DNA of 12,371 nucleotides, from NCBI GenBank assembly GCA_029939965.1, contig JAOZRY010000005.1, forward strand, positions 1 to 12,371, given 5' to 3'. Source of the DNA: Bacteroidales bacterium (lineage in GTDB: Bacteria > Bacteroidota > Bacteroidia > Bacteroidales > 4484-276). A program made the translations under genes and the position numbers. The notes under the pieces are model-generated. The model was not told the DNA's origin, did not search any database, and worked only from the letters and a program-made list of their open reading frames with translations. The number at the start of each line of letters is the position of its first letter. Position 1 is the first letter of the stretch. This document shows positions 1 through 7,301 of this stretch, piece by piece.

Positions 1-4
1 ATTC

Positions 5-1234
5 ATGAAAATACTCCACACCTCCGACTGGCATATCGGCCATAAGCTTTACGGAAATGATCGTATTGAGGAACACCGTCTTTTTTTCGACTGGCTCATC
101 CAAACCATTAAAAATGAAAATATTGATGTGCTTTTAGTATGCGGCGATATATTTGATGTTGGCAATCCATCCAACCAGGCATTAAAAATCTATTATCAGT
201 TTTTAAGAAAAATAACCACTACTAATTGCAGTAAAGTAATTATTATCGGTGGCAATCACGACTTTATTAGTACACTCGAAGCTCCCCGCGAAATACTTGA
301 AATATTAAATGTAGTTGTTATTGGCGGCATTCCTGAAAATCAGGAAAATGAAATTATTGAGCTGAAAACTAATAATGGCGAAACAAAAGCAATAATTGGT
401 GCAGTACCCTTTTTGCGGGATAAAGATATCCGAATACCTGTTGCAGGTGAGTCGTCTCAGGAAAGAATTAGTGCTACGCGCAGAGGAATTACAAAACATT
501 ACCACGATCTGGCCGCACTTACAAAGCCCTTTAATAAACTAAATATTCCAATAATTGTAACCGGCCATTTATACATGCAAGGCTCTCGCCTTTCGGAGAG
601 CGAGCGCGACATCCAACTTGGAAACCAGGCAGGAGTTGATGCTTCTGCTTTCCCGAAGAGCTTTGATTATTACGCTCTTGGCCACATTCACCGGGCACAA
701 ACTATTAGCAAAAATCCTGATATTGTGTATTCCGGCTCCCCTATCGCATTAAGTTTCAGCGAGCAGTACAATCAAAAATCAGTACGAATTATTGAACTAT
801 ATGATGGCAAAATCAGACATGAAAAAATGAAGGTGCCAAAATTTAGAAAAGTAAAAAGTTTTGAAGGTTCGTTTAATGATGTGGTTCAAAAAGTAAACCA
901 AAATAAATCTGAATCTCTTTTGCCCGATTGGATCGAACTCAACATTTGCCAGGATGAGTATGATCCGCTTTTGGTAGCAGCAGTTGGGGAGTTTGTGGAA
1001 AATGTAAACGAACAAGATCAAAACTTTACAATCATCAGGCATACTATCACATTTGCCGACCGCAATATTTCAGCATATCTTTTCGAGGACACCGGAAAAT
1101 CGTTGAGCGATTTGAAGGAAATTGAGGTTTTTGAAAAATTGCTCGAAAGACATGGCATATCAGAAACCCATGAACTAACCGGCAGTTTCAAAGAACTTCT
1201 CGAAACCGTTCACTCAACCGAAAACCAGGAATAA
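5..1234 (+). CDS. sbcD: SbcD, exonuclease subunit of the SbcCD complex (Mre11-type metallophosphoesterase)
   Basis: This is the nuclease subunit of SbcCD, which with SbcC cleaves DNA hairpins and degrades blocked double-strand ends in an ATP-dependent, Mn-dependent way in the cytoplasm. The 409-residue protein shows the metallophosphoesterase motifs in order: DWH (D8, H10), GDIFD (D48), GNHD (N84, H85), TGHL (H188) and GHIH (H227, H229). The stretch after GHIH (RAQ, then SGSPIALSFSE) is also typical of SbcD. The C-terminal 130 residues match the expected capping and SbcC-contact region in position but carry no motif I can name. The length is close to that of E. coli SbcD (about 400 residues). 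The ATG at 5 gives the family-typical beginning MKILHTSDWH, so the gene is complete, although only 4 nt lie upstream and its promoter is outside the window. It is followed by sbcC after a 2-nt gap, so the two are almost certainly co-transcribed and translated together. Confidence 0.97.
   Translation: MKILHTSDWHIGHKLYGNDRIEEHRLFFDWLIQTIKNENIDVLLVCGDIFDVGNPSNQALKIYYQFLRKITTTNCSKVIIIGGNHDFISTLEAPREILEILNVVVIGGIPENQENEIIELKTNNGETKAIIGAVPFLRDKDIRIPVAGESSQERISATRRGITKHYHDLAALTKPFNKLNIPIIVTGHLYMQGSRLSESERDIQLGNQAGVDASAFPKSFDYYALGHIHRAQTISKNPDIVYSGSPIALSFSEQYNQKSVRIIELYDGKIRHEKMKVPKFRKVKSFEGSFNDVVQKVNQNKSESLLPDWIELNICQDEYDPLLVAAVGEFVENVNEQDQNFTIIRHTITFADRNISAYLFEDTGKSLSDLKEIEVFEKLLERHGISETHELTGSFKELLETVHSTENQE
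1227..1230 (+). promoter_or_regulatory. Possible Shine-Dalgarno site for sbcC
   Basis: AGGA lies 6 nt before the sbcC ATG at 1237, inside the last codons of sbcD. The position suits a ribosome binding site and supports coupled translation of the two genes. Bacteroidota often do not depend on such sites, so the match may be incidental. Confidence 0.35.
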
Positions 1235-1236
1235 TC

Positions 1237-4200
1237 ATGAAAATTCATAACATAAAACTCAAAAATATTCATTCGCTCAAAGGCATTCATGAAATTAGTT
1301 TTGTTGAAGGTGCATTATCCAAAACCGGATTGTTTGCCATCACCGGCCCAACCGGATCAGGAAAAAGTACCTTGCTCGATGCCATCACACTTGCGCTTTA
1401 TAATAGCACTCCACGGTCAGGCAATCTGTCGAAAAACGCCATCGAAAAAAATGGAGCCATTATTACGCGAAATACTGCTGATGCTTTTTGTGAAACTGAA
1501 TACGAGTCGAATGGAAAAATATTTCGGTCGCGATGGGAGATAAGCCGTGCAAGAACCGGCAATCTAAGGGATTATCACATGTCAATTTCGATGCGGGATG
1601 AAACAGGGAAGTTTCAACTTTTGGACATAAAAAAAGGAGATGTTCCTGCAAAAAATACCGAAATCATCGGTTTGAATTACGATCAGTTTATAAAATCTGT
1701 TTTGCTTTCGCAAGGCGAATTTGCGAAATTCCTAAAGTCGAATTCCAAGGATCGGAGTGCCCTCCTCGAAAAAATTACCGGTACCGAAATCTACACTAAA
1801 ATCGGGATGGCAGCTTTTGAAAAACAGAAAGAAGAAAAAACAGCTCTCGAAAAATTGCAGTTCAGATTAGGCGATATCATAATTTTGAGTAACGAAGAAT
1901 TGCAAAACATCAGAGTAATGATGAAAGAGCTTACGCAAAAAGCAACCGATGAAAAGAAAAGATTGGTTTCGGTTGGCGAAAAAATTATCACCAAAAAACA
2001 ATTGGAGATTAAAACTGTGGCTGCCCTCCAAACCAATGATCGCATCAAAAAGTTATCGAACCAAAAAATAGGTATGAAAGATGAGGAAGAAAAACTAAAC
2101 CAACATAATAAGCTTCTTCCACACAAAAGCGATATCGACAAACTGTTGACACTGGAAAAACAATTAGCAAATCTGGAAAAAAATAAAGAAATATCCCTGG
2201 CAAGTTTAGAAATTTTAATCGTTGACATAGAACAATTAAACAAAGTTTTAATAACGAAAAAACAAACTCTCGGAAACCTGCAAATTGAATATGATGATTT
2301 ACAGCCGGTTTTGAAAAAAGTAAGAGTTCTTGACGAAAAAATTAAAATTGATACTTTTAGGATCGAACAAACCGAGAAACAACACAATGGGATTAGTAAT
2401 GAAACTAAAAGAGCAGAAAAAGCATTAGAAAAACAAAAATCGGAACTTGAAACCATTAATAGCAAACTCCGGAGGATTGGCAAATTTTTGAATGAAAACC
2501 CCGAACTTGAAAACCTCGGCAAGGAATATCCGGGAATTGAAAAACATAATAAAATATTTAGTGATCAGAAAGATGCACTAAAGAGGAAAATTAAGTTGGA
2601 AGCTCCTACGCTATTCAGGCAAATCGATAAAACATCCTCCACTAAAAATATAATGGATTTATTGGCAAATAAACATCATAAGATTGAAACCCAAATCCAA
2701 ACCCTCCGAGCCTCCCTCGAAAACCAGGCCGACAACCAACAGCAAATTATTGAGAAGATTGAACTCAAAAATACAGAGCTTGGCAGATTAAAAGAATTGG
2801 TTCAGTTTGCGACTACTTATGAAAAGCAGGAAAATGAAAAATCCAAACTAATTATTAATCTTGCCCAACTTAAAAAATCTCTGGAAATTACTAAAACAGC
2901 CAAGCAGAAAATTTCGCATGAATCGGAAATTATAGGGAAACACATCGAAGAATTGCAGGCAAAAAAAGAGAGGGAGGCACTTGAAGCAAAATATAACGAC
3001 GATCGCAAAATGCTAAAACCCGATGAAGCCTGCCCACTTTGCGGATCCATACATCACCCGTTTATCGAAGATTACCAAAATACGCTTACTAAAACTGAAG
3101 AGCAGCTTACTATAAAAACACTGGAATTTAAACAACTCAGAAAGAATTTAGATAAGGCCAACGACAAATACAGCAGGATTGACAATGAAATTATATCGAA
3201 GGAAAATGGCCTGAGTAAATTAATAAACGAATTAAATGAAAGCCTTAAAGTTATTGAAGGATTCGTTGAGAAAACCGGCACTGCAGATAGTTCGAATGAT
3301 CCGGAAGTAAATAAAAAACTCCGGACTCAAAAAGAAACCGAAATCAAGAAACTAAAACAAAACCTTGATTTGGTGATAAAAATTTCCGGATTGGAAGAAT
3401 CCAAAACCTCAATCGACATTTTAATCGAACAAGCCGAAACACTAAATAGTCTGGAGGGCGAACTGCATCAGATGTTACAATCTTACTCCGGCTATTTTGA
3501 GAAGAAATACAACACCGATAAAATTATCCATACCCTGAATACCAAACTTTTGCATTTCGAAGAAGCCATCAAACAAAAAATTAAATTTCAGGAAAAGGAA
3601 GTTACTTCCAAATCTATAATAATTGAAAAACAAAACCGACTTACAGATTTGGAGAAAGAGAGTGCTGAAATATCACGGGAATTACAAGAACAAAAAAATA
3701 GCTGCAAAAATTTAATTAGTGAAAGAAAATACCTTTTTGGAATCAGAGATGCTGATACAGAAGAAAAAAAACAAGAAAAGATTATAAAAACAACCGAAAG
3801 GGAAATTCTGGAACTGGAAAAAACAATAGGGATTAACTTAACAAATAAAACAAATCTTGACAGCCGCATTAAAACTTTGGTGATAGATGCTGATCGGACA
3901 AAAGGTGAAATTAATCAACTTGGCACAAAGCTCTCACCATTGTTGCGAATGTTAAATTTCCGATCACCTTTTGATGCATCAATGGCCATGCTCAACGTGG
4001 AAGAGGCAGCAGGAATACACGAAAAAGTTTCGCAACTTAAAGTTGATACCGACAAAACCAGGCAATCGCTTGAAGACATACAAGCAGAAATCTCAAAACT
4101 TAATGCAAAAGATGATCAGGAAATAACATTACCCGAACTGCAAAAGCTGAAAACAGAAATTGATAATGCTATTTCGGTAATGGATCAGGAAACAGGAACG

Positions 4201-4797
4201 TTTATTGCCCGGCTTGATAATGACGAAAAAAACCGGACAAAATCAGCAGGTCTCCGCAAAGAGATTTCAAATCAGGAAAAAGAATTTCTTCGCTGGGAAG
4301 CCCTAAATAATTTGATTGGTGATGCCAGGGGAAGCAAATTTTCGAGATTTGCACAGCAACTCACGCTCATCCAACTACTGGCCAAAGCCAACCGGCATTT
4401 AAAAAAACTCACTGAGAGATACATTGTTATAAACGAAAACATTGGCGAAAATGACGAATTGTTTATTATCGACACCTATCACGGTGATGAAAAGCGATCG
4501 GTAAAAACCTTATCGGGTGGCGAAAGTTTCCTGGTAAGTCTTGCCCTCGCATTAGGTCTCTCTGATTTGGCCGGAAACAAAACCAGAATCAGCAGTTTGT
4601 TTATAGACGAGGGATTTGGCAGCCTGGATCAGGAAACACTGGATATAGCACTTTCGACACTCGAAATACTTCAGCACGAAACCAACAGGACAATAGGCGT
4701 AATAAGTCACGTGGAAGCCCTAAAAGAAAGAATAACAACACAGATTGAATTGACCAAAGATGCATCAGGGAACAGCTTGTTGTTGGTAAAATCCTGA
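1237..4797 (+). CDS. sbcC: SbcC, ATPase subunit of the SbcCD nuclease (Rad50-type, zinc hook)
   Basis: SbcC is the SMC-like ATPase that binds DNA, tethers ends through its coiled coil and controls SbcD. The 1186-residue protein has a complete split ABC ATPase. The N-terminal lobe holds Walker A GPTGSGKST (residues 37-45) and a Q-loop at LLSQGEF (Q159). The C-terminal lobe holds the signature LSGGES (1092-1097), Walker B with D-loop FIDEGFGSLD (1122-1131) and the switch histidine H1158. Between them lie two long stretches rich in Glu, Lys, Gln and Leu, as expected for antiparallel coiled coil. A zinc-hook CPLCG (C599, C602) sits almost exactly halfway, giving arms of roughly equal length. The protein is longer than E. 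coli SbcC (about 1048 residues), so the arms are probably longer, but every catalytic motif is intact. The ATG at 1237 fits the family N-terminus (MKIHNIKLKNIHSL). It is the second gene of the sbcDC unit. Confidence 0.97.
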   Translation: MKIHNIKLKNIHSLKGIHEISFVEGALSKTGLFAITGPTGSGKSTLLDAITLALYNSTPRSGNLSKNAIEKNGAIITRNTADAFCETEYESNGKIFRSRWEISRARTGNLRDYHMSISMRDETGKFQLLDIKKGDVPAKNTEIIGLNYDQFIKSVLLSQGEFAKFLKSNSKDRSALLEKITGTEIYTKIGMAAFEKQKEEKTALEKLQFRLGDIIILSNEELQNIRVMMKELTQKATDEKKRLVSVGEKIITKKQLEIKTVAALQTNDRIKKLSNQKIGMKDEEEKLNQHNKLLPHKSDIDKLLTLEKQLANLEKNKEISLASLEILIVDIEQLNKVLITKKQTLGNLQIEYDDLQPVLKKVRVLDEKIKIDTFRIEQTEKQHNGISNETKRAEKALEKQKSELETINSKLRRIGKFLNENPELENLGKEYPGIEKHNKIFSDQKDALKRKIKLEAPTLFRQIDKTSSTKNIMDLLANKHHKIETQIQTLRASLENQADNQQQIIEKIELKNTELGRLKELVQFATTYEKQENEKSKLIINLAQLKKSLEITKTAKQKISHESEIIGKHIEELQAKKEREALEAKYNDDRKMLKPDEACPLCGSIHHPFIEDYQNTLTKTEEQLTIKTLEFKQLRKNLDKANDKYSRIDNEIISKENGLSKLINELNESLKVIEGFVEKTGTADSSNDPEVNKKLRTQKETEIKKLKQNLDLVIKISGLEESKTSIDILIEQAETLNSLEGELHQMLQSYSGYFEKKYNTDKIIHTLNTKLLHFEEAIKQKIKFQEKEVTSKSIIIEKQNRLTDLEKESAEISRELQEQKNSCKNLISERKYLFGIRDADTEEKKQEKIIKTTEREILELEKTIGINLTNKTNLDSRIKTLVIDADRTKGEINQLGTKLSPLLRMLNFRSPFDASMAMLNVEEAAGIHEKVSQLKVDTDKTRQSLEDIQAEISKLNAKDDQEITLPELQKLKTEIDNAISVMDQETGTFIARLDNDEKNRTKSAGLRKEISNQEKEFLRWEALNNLIGDARGSKFSRFAQQLTLIQLLAKANRHLKKLTERYIVINENIGENDELFIIDTYHGDEKRSVKTLSGGESFLVSLALALGLSDLAGNKTRISSLFIDEGFGSLDQETLDIALSTLEILQHETNRTIGVISHVEALKERITTQIELTKDASGNSLLLVKS

Positions 4798-4839
4798 TTT
4801 TTTTTAGCAATTACATATTCAATCGATTCTTTTTTTATG

Positions 4840-4847
4840 TATCTTGC
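4840..4847 (+). promoter_or_regulatory. Possible Bacteroidota -7 promoter element before the histidine kinase gene
   Basis: TATCTTGC resembles the Bacteroidota -7 box (TAnnTTTG, often seen as TATCTTTGC) but is one T short. It lies about 41 nt before the kinase ATG, in the 91-nt gap after sbcC, which is where a promoter would be expected. I see no clear TTG-type -33 element at the usual distance upstream, so the call is tentative. The rest of the gap is AT-rich, with T runs but no strong hairpin. An A-rich leader (about 4872-4888) directly precedes the ATG, which is typical of initiation regions in this phylum. Confidence 0.35.
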
Positions 4848-4888
4848 CCCACACAATTTTTTTGTCTTCCTAAAAAACCCAAAAAAAT

Positions 4889-7213
4889 ATGAAAGAAGAA
4901 AATCCATTTATTAAAATTCTTATCCTCGAAGATAATGAAATCGACAAGCGATTGATTTATGCAACCATCGAAAACTCCGATTTAAACCACACCTCTCATA
5001 TCGTTGACACAAAAAAGGATTATGTAAAAGCCCTGCATAATTTTAAACCTGATGTGGTTTTAGCAGATTATGTATTACCCGATTTTGATGGCAGGCAAGC
5101 ATTAGAACTACATAAGCAAATAATCCCTGAAGTCCCGTTTATATTCGTTACAGGTCAATTGAGCGAAGAAACAGCCATCAATTGTATGAAACTTGGTGCC
5201 TGGGATTACATTATGAAGGATCATATAAAACGACTGCCGGTATCGATAAAAAACGTACTGGCTCTAAGAACCGAACGCCTCGCCAACAAACAAAAGGAAG
5301 AGATAATAATAGAGAGCGAAAAACGATACAAAGCACTCTCAGAGTTAACTTTTGAAGGGATAGTTATTCACAACAACGGCTTCATTAAAGATTGCAACCT
5401 GTCCTTTTGTCGCCTTTTTGGCTACGATCTTCATGAAATGGGCGACATTAATGTAATTGATAATTTGATCCATCCCAACGACAGAAACCGGGTAAGAGAA
5501 AACATTGAAAACAGAATTACATTTCCATACGAAATTACCGGGATTAGAAAAGACGGTTCTACCTTTCCGGTTGAACAGGAGGCCAATAGAATAATTTACA
5601 ATCATGAAGAGGTTTGCGTAGTAGCAATGCGAGATATTACCAGCCGAAAAGAAGCACTTGAAGAATTAAAACTAAGTGAGGAGAAATTTCATAAAATTTC
5701 GAATGCAGCAAAAGATGCCATTGTTCTGATGGATCATAATGGCAAAGTATCGTTCTGGAATAAAGCGGCTACAGAACTATTTCAGTATAAAGAAGAAGAA
5801 ATACTCGGTAAAAATCTTCACAATATGCTTGCCCCAAAAAAATACCTGGAATCGCACAGAAAGGGATATAAAAAATTCCTGTTATCCGGTGAAGGTGCTG
5901 CTGTAGGGCAAATGGTTGAACTGGAAGCGAAAAGAAAAAATGGGGAAATATTTCCGATAGAGCTATCTCTTTCGGCAATCAAGATGCATGGAAAATGGAA
6001 TGCTGTTGGTATTATCCGTGATATTTCGATTCGAAAAAAAGCAGAAACAGAAATGCTTAAGGCCAAAAAACATGCCCAGGATATGAACCAGATGAAAACA
6101 AATTTTCTATCAACGGTAAGCCACGAATTGCGTACTCCCTTAGGTGGAATTCTTGGTTATTCTGAATTATTGCAGGATTGCCTTGAAAATGAGGATAATA
6201 TAGAAAGTGCCCGAATAATTTTTGAAAGCTCACAACGCCTGTTAAACACTGTTAGTCTTATTATTGATTTGGCGGCATTAGATGCTAACAAAGTTTTAGT
6301 TAAAAGAAGACCTGAGAATATTATTGATATTATTAAAAATGTATGTGATTCTTATTTACCGGAAGCAACCGAAAAAAAACTCTATTTAAATCAAAACATC
6401 AATGTAATTAATCCGGTTGCCGAAATTGATAGCATTTTGCTAACCCAGGCACTAAACAATTTAATAAACAATGCCATTAAATTTACCAAACACGGAGGCA
6501 TAACTATAAAATTATCAGAAACAAAAGTTAATACTATTGATTGTTTCGTTGTTTCGATTGCAGATACCGGAATAGGTATCTCAAAAGAAAATATCCCGAT
6601 TATATATCACGAATTCAGGCAGGTTAGCGAAGGCTACAGCCGGGAATTTGAAGGGTTGGGGTTGGGATTGTACATCACCAATAAATACATCAACCTTTTA
6701 GGGGGGCACATTGAGGTTAAGAGTACGCAAAGCAAAGGATCAGAATTTATAATCTATTTTCCGAAAAAAGAAGGGGTATTCCTCCCTGAGCCAATTCAGA
6801 AAGACAAAGTTGCTAAAGTGCCTGCCAAAGCAGACGAAAACACAAAGCCTAAAATCTTATATGTTGAGGACGATATTAACCACCAGAAATTTGTAGAGCT
6901 TTTCCTAAAAAATAATTACGAAATTACAATCGTTGCTGATGGCCAAAAAGCGATAAATGCTGTAACACAAAACATGTATGATTTGATACTTATGGACATC
7001 AACCTCGGTGTTGGCATGGACGGATTGGAAGTAGTGAAGAAAATAAGAGAAATACCATCATATAAAGATGTGCCCATAGTAGCAGTAACGGCCAATGCAC
7101 TAGTATCGCAAAAAAACACATTTTTAAATAATGGCTGCTCCCATTATCTTGCAAAGCCTTTTAGGAAGAGAATGCTTCTCGATTTTATCGAAAAAGCACT
7201 GGCACAGTCATGA
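4889..7213 (+). CDS. Soluble hybrid sensor histidine kinase (REC-PAS-PAS-HisKA-HATPase-REC)
   Basis: This is a 774-residue cytoplasmic phosphorelay kinase with no membrane segment or signal peptide. Domains in order: an N-terminal receiver (residues about 8-125; acidic E14 and D15, phospho-acceptor D60, T88, K110); PAS 1 (about 145-257) and PAS 2 (about 266-383), each ending in the usual RDI(T/S)xRK linker; HisKA (about 402-470) with the H-box SHELRTP, phospho-acceptor H412; HATPase_c (about 510-626) with the N-box NNLINNAIKF (N527, N528), G1 box DTGIG (559-563) and G2 box GLGLGL (589-594); and a C-terminal receiver (about 655-772; D661, D662, D703, T734, K756). All residues needed for ATP binding and His-to-Asp transfer are present. 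There is no HPt or DNA-binding domain, and no response regulator next door, so the signal must pass to partners encoded elsewhere. The leading receiver suggests that another kinase feeds into it. The PAS ligand cannot be predicted. The ATG at 4889 puts the receiver at its normal start and follows an A-rich leader. Confidence 0.95.
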   Translation: MKEENPFIKILILEDNEIDKRLIYATIENSDLNHTSHIVDTKKDYVKALHNFKPDVVLADYVLPDFDGRQALELHKQIIPEVPFIFVTGQLSEETAINCMKLGAWDYIMKDHIKRLPVSIKNVLALRTERLANKQKEEIIIESEKRYKALSELTFEGIVIHNNGFIKDCNLSFCRLFGYDLHEMGDINVIDNLIHPNDRNRVRENIENRITFPYEITGIRKDGSTFPVEQEANRIIYNHEEVCVVAMRDITSRKEALEELKLSEEKFHKISNAAKDAIVLMDHNGKVSFWNKAATELFQYKEEEILGKNLHNMLAPKKYLESHRKGYKKFLLSGEGAAVGQMVELEAKRKNGEIFPIELSLSAIKMHGKWNAVGIIRDISIRKKAETEMLKAKKHAQDMNQMKTNFLSTVSHELRTPLGGILGYSELLQDCLENEDNIESARIIFESSQRLLNTVSLIIDLAALDANKVLVKRRPENIIDIIKNVCDSYLPEATEKKLYLNQNINVINPVAEIDSILLTQALNNLINNAIKFTKHGGITIKLSETKVNTIDCFVVSIADTGIGISKENIPIIYHEFRQVSEGYSREFEGLGLGLYITNKYINLLGGHIEVKSTQSKGSEFIIYFPKKEGVFLPEPIQKDKVAKVPAKADENTKPKILYVEDDINHQKFVELFLKNNYEITIVADGQKAINAVTQNMYDLILMDINLGVGMDGLEVVKKIREIPSYKDVPIVAVTANALVSQKNTFLNNGCSHYLAKPFRKRMLLDFIEKALAQS

Positions 7214-7216
7214 GCA

Positions 7217-7269
7217 TAGTTAGGGCTTGCTCAAATCCGGGGATGCACTGATCCTAATGCCCAAAACTA
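7217..7269. repeat. Imperfect inverted repeat in the gap between the kinase gene and tamB
   Basis: TAGTTAGGGC at 7217-7226 is the near reverse complement of GCCCAAAACTA at 7259-7269. The ends TAGTT/AACTA and GGGC/GCCC pair, with an A opposite AA between them. The 32-nt interior contains a smaller possible stem, GGAT (7241-7244) with ATCC (7251-7254), around a 6-nt loop. No T run follows, so this does not look like a standard intrinsic terminator. It may be a structured leader of the tamB message, or chance. This stretch is visibly more GC-rich than the 4798-4888 gap. Confidence 0.35.
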
Positions 7270-7292
7270 CAACCCATCGGCAATCGTAAACA

Positions 7293-7301
7293 ATGTTTTG
7301 A
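7293..7301 (+). other. Two-codon reading frame ATG-TTT-TGA overlapping the tamB start
   Basis: An ATG at 7293 is followed by one codon and then TGA at 7299-7301. The TTG chosen as the tamB start (7298-7300) overlaps that stop. This may be a minimal upstream frame that lets ribosomes restart at TTG. It may instead mark the true ATG start, displaced by loss of one T from the T run: with five T residues the frame would read MFLKKEK into tamB. The sequence alone cannot separate the two. Confidence 0.4.

Noticed and set aside
582..601. A perfect 6-bp stem (GCTCTC/GAGAGC) with an 8-nt loop inside sbcD
   Set aside because: It lies within well-conserved coding sequence between catalytic motifs, has no T run and is short enough to arise by chance.
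1791..2522. A 243-codon open frame on the - strand inside sbcC, rich in Ser, Phe and Leu
   Set aside because: It is the antisense shadow of Lys/Glu-rich coiled-coil codons. The + strand gene is intact with all its motifs, and the antisense product resembles no known family.
3764..3771. A run of eight A residues in sbcC that could act as a frameshift slippery site
   Set aside because: The reading frame continues unbroken to the conserved C-terminal ATPase lobe, no stimulating structure is evident, and A runs are common in this AT-rich coiled-coil coding sequence.
4785..4835. A possible terminator after sbcC (AAAATC/GATTTT and AATCGATT near T runs)
   Set aside because: The first pair leaves only a 2-nt loop and the second is a short palindrome without a loop. 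Both are AT-only or nearly so and too weak to call.
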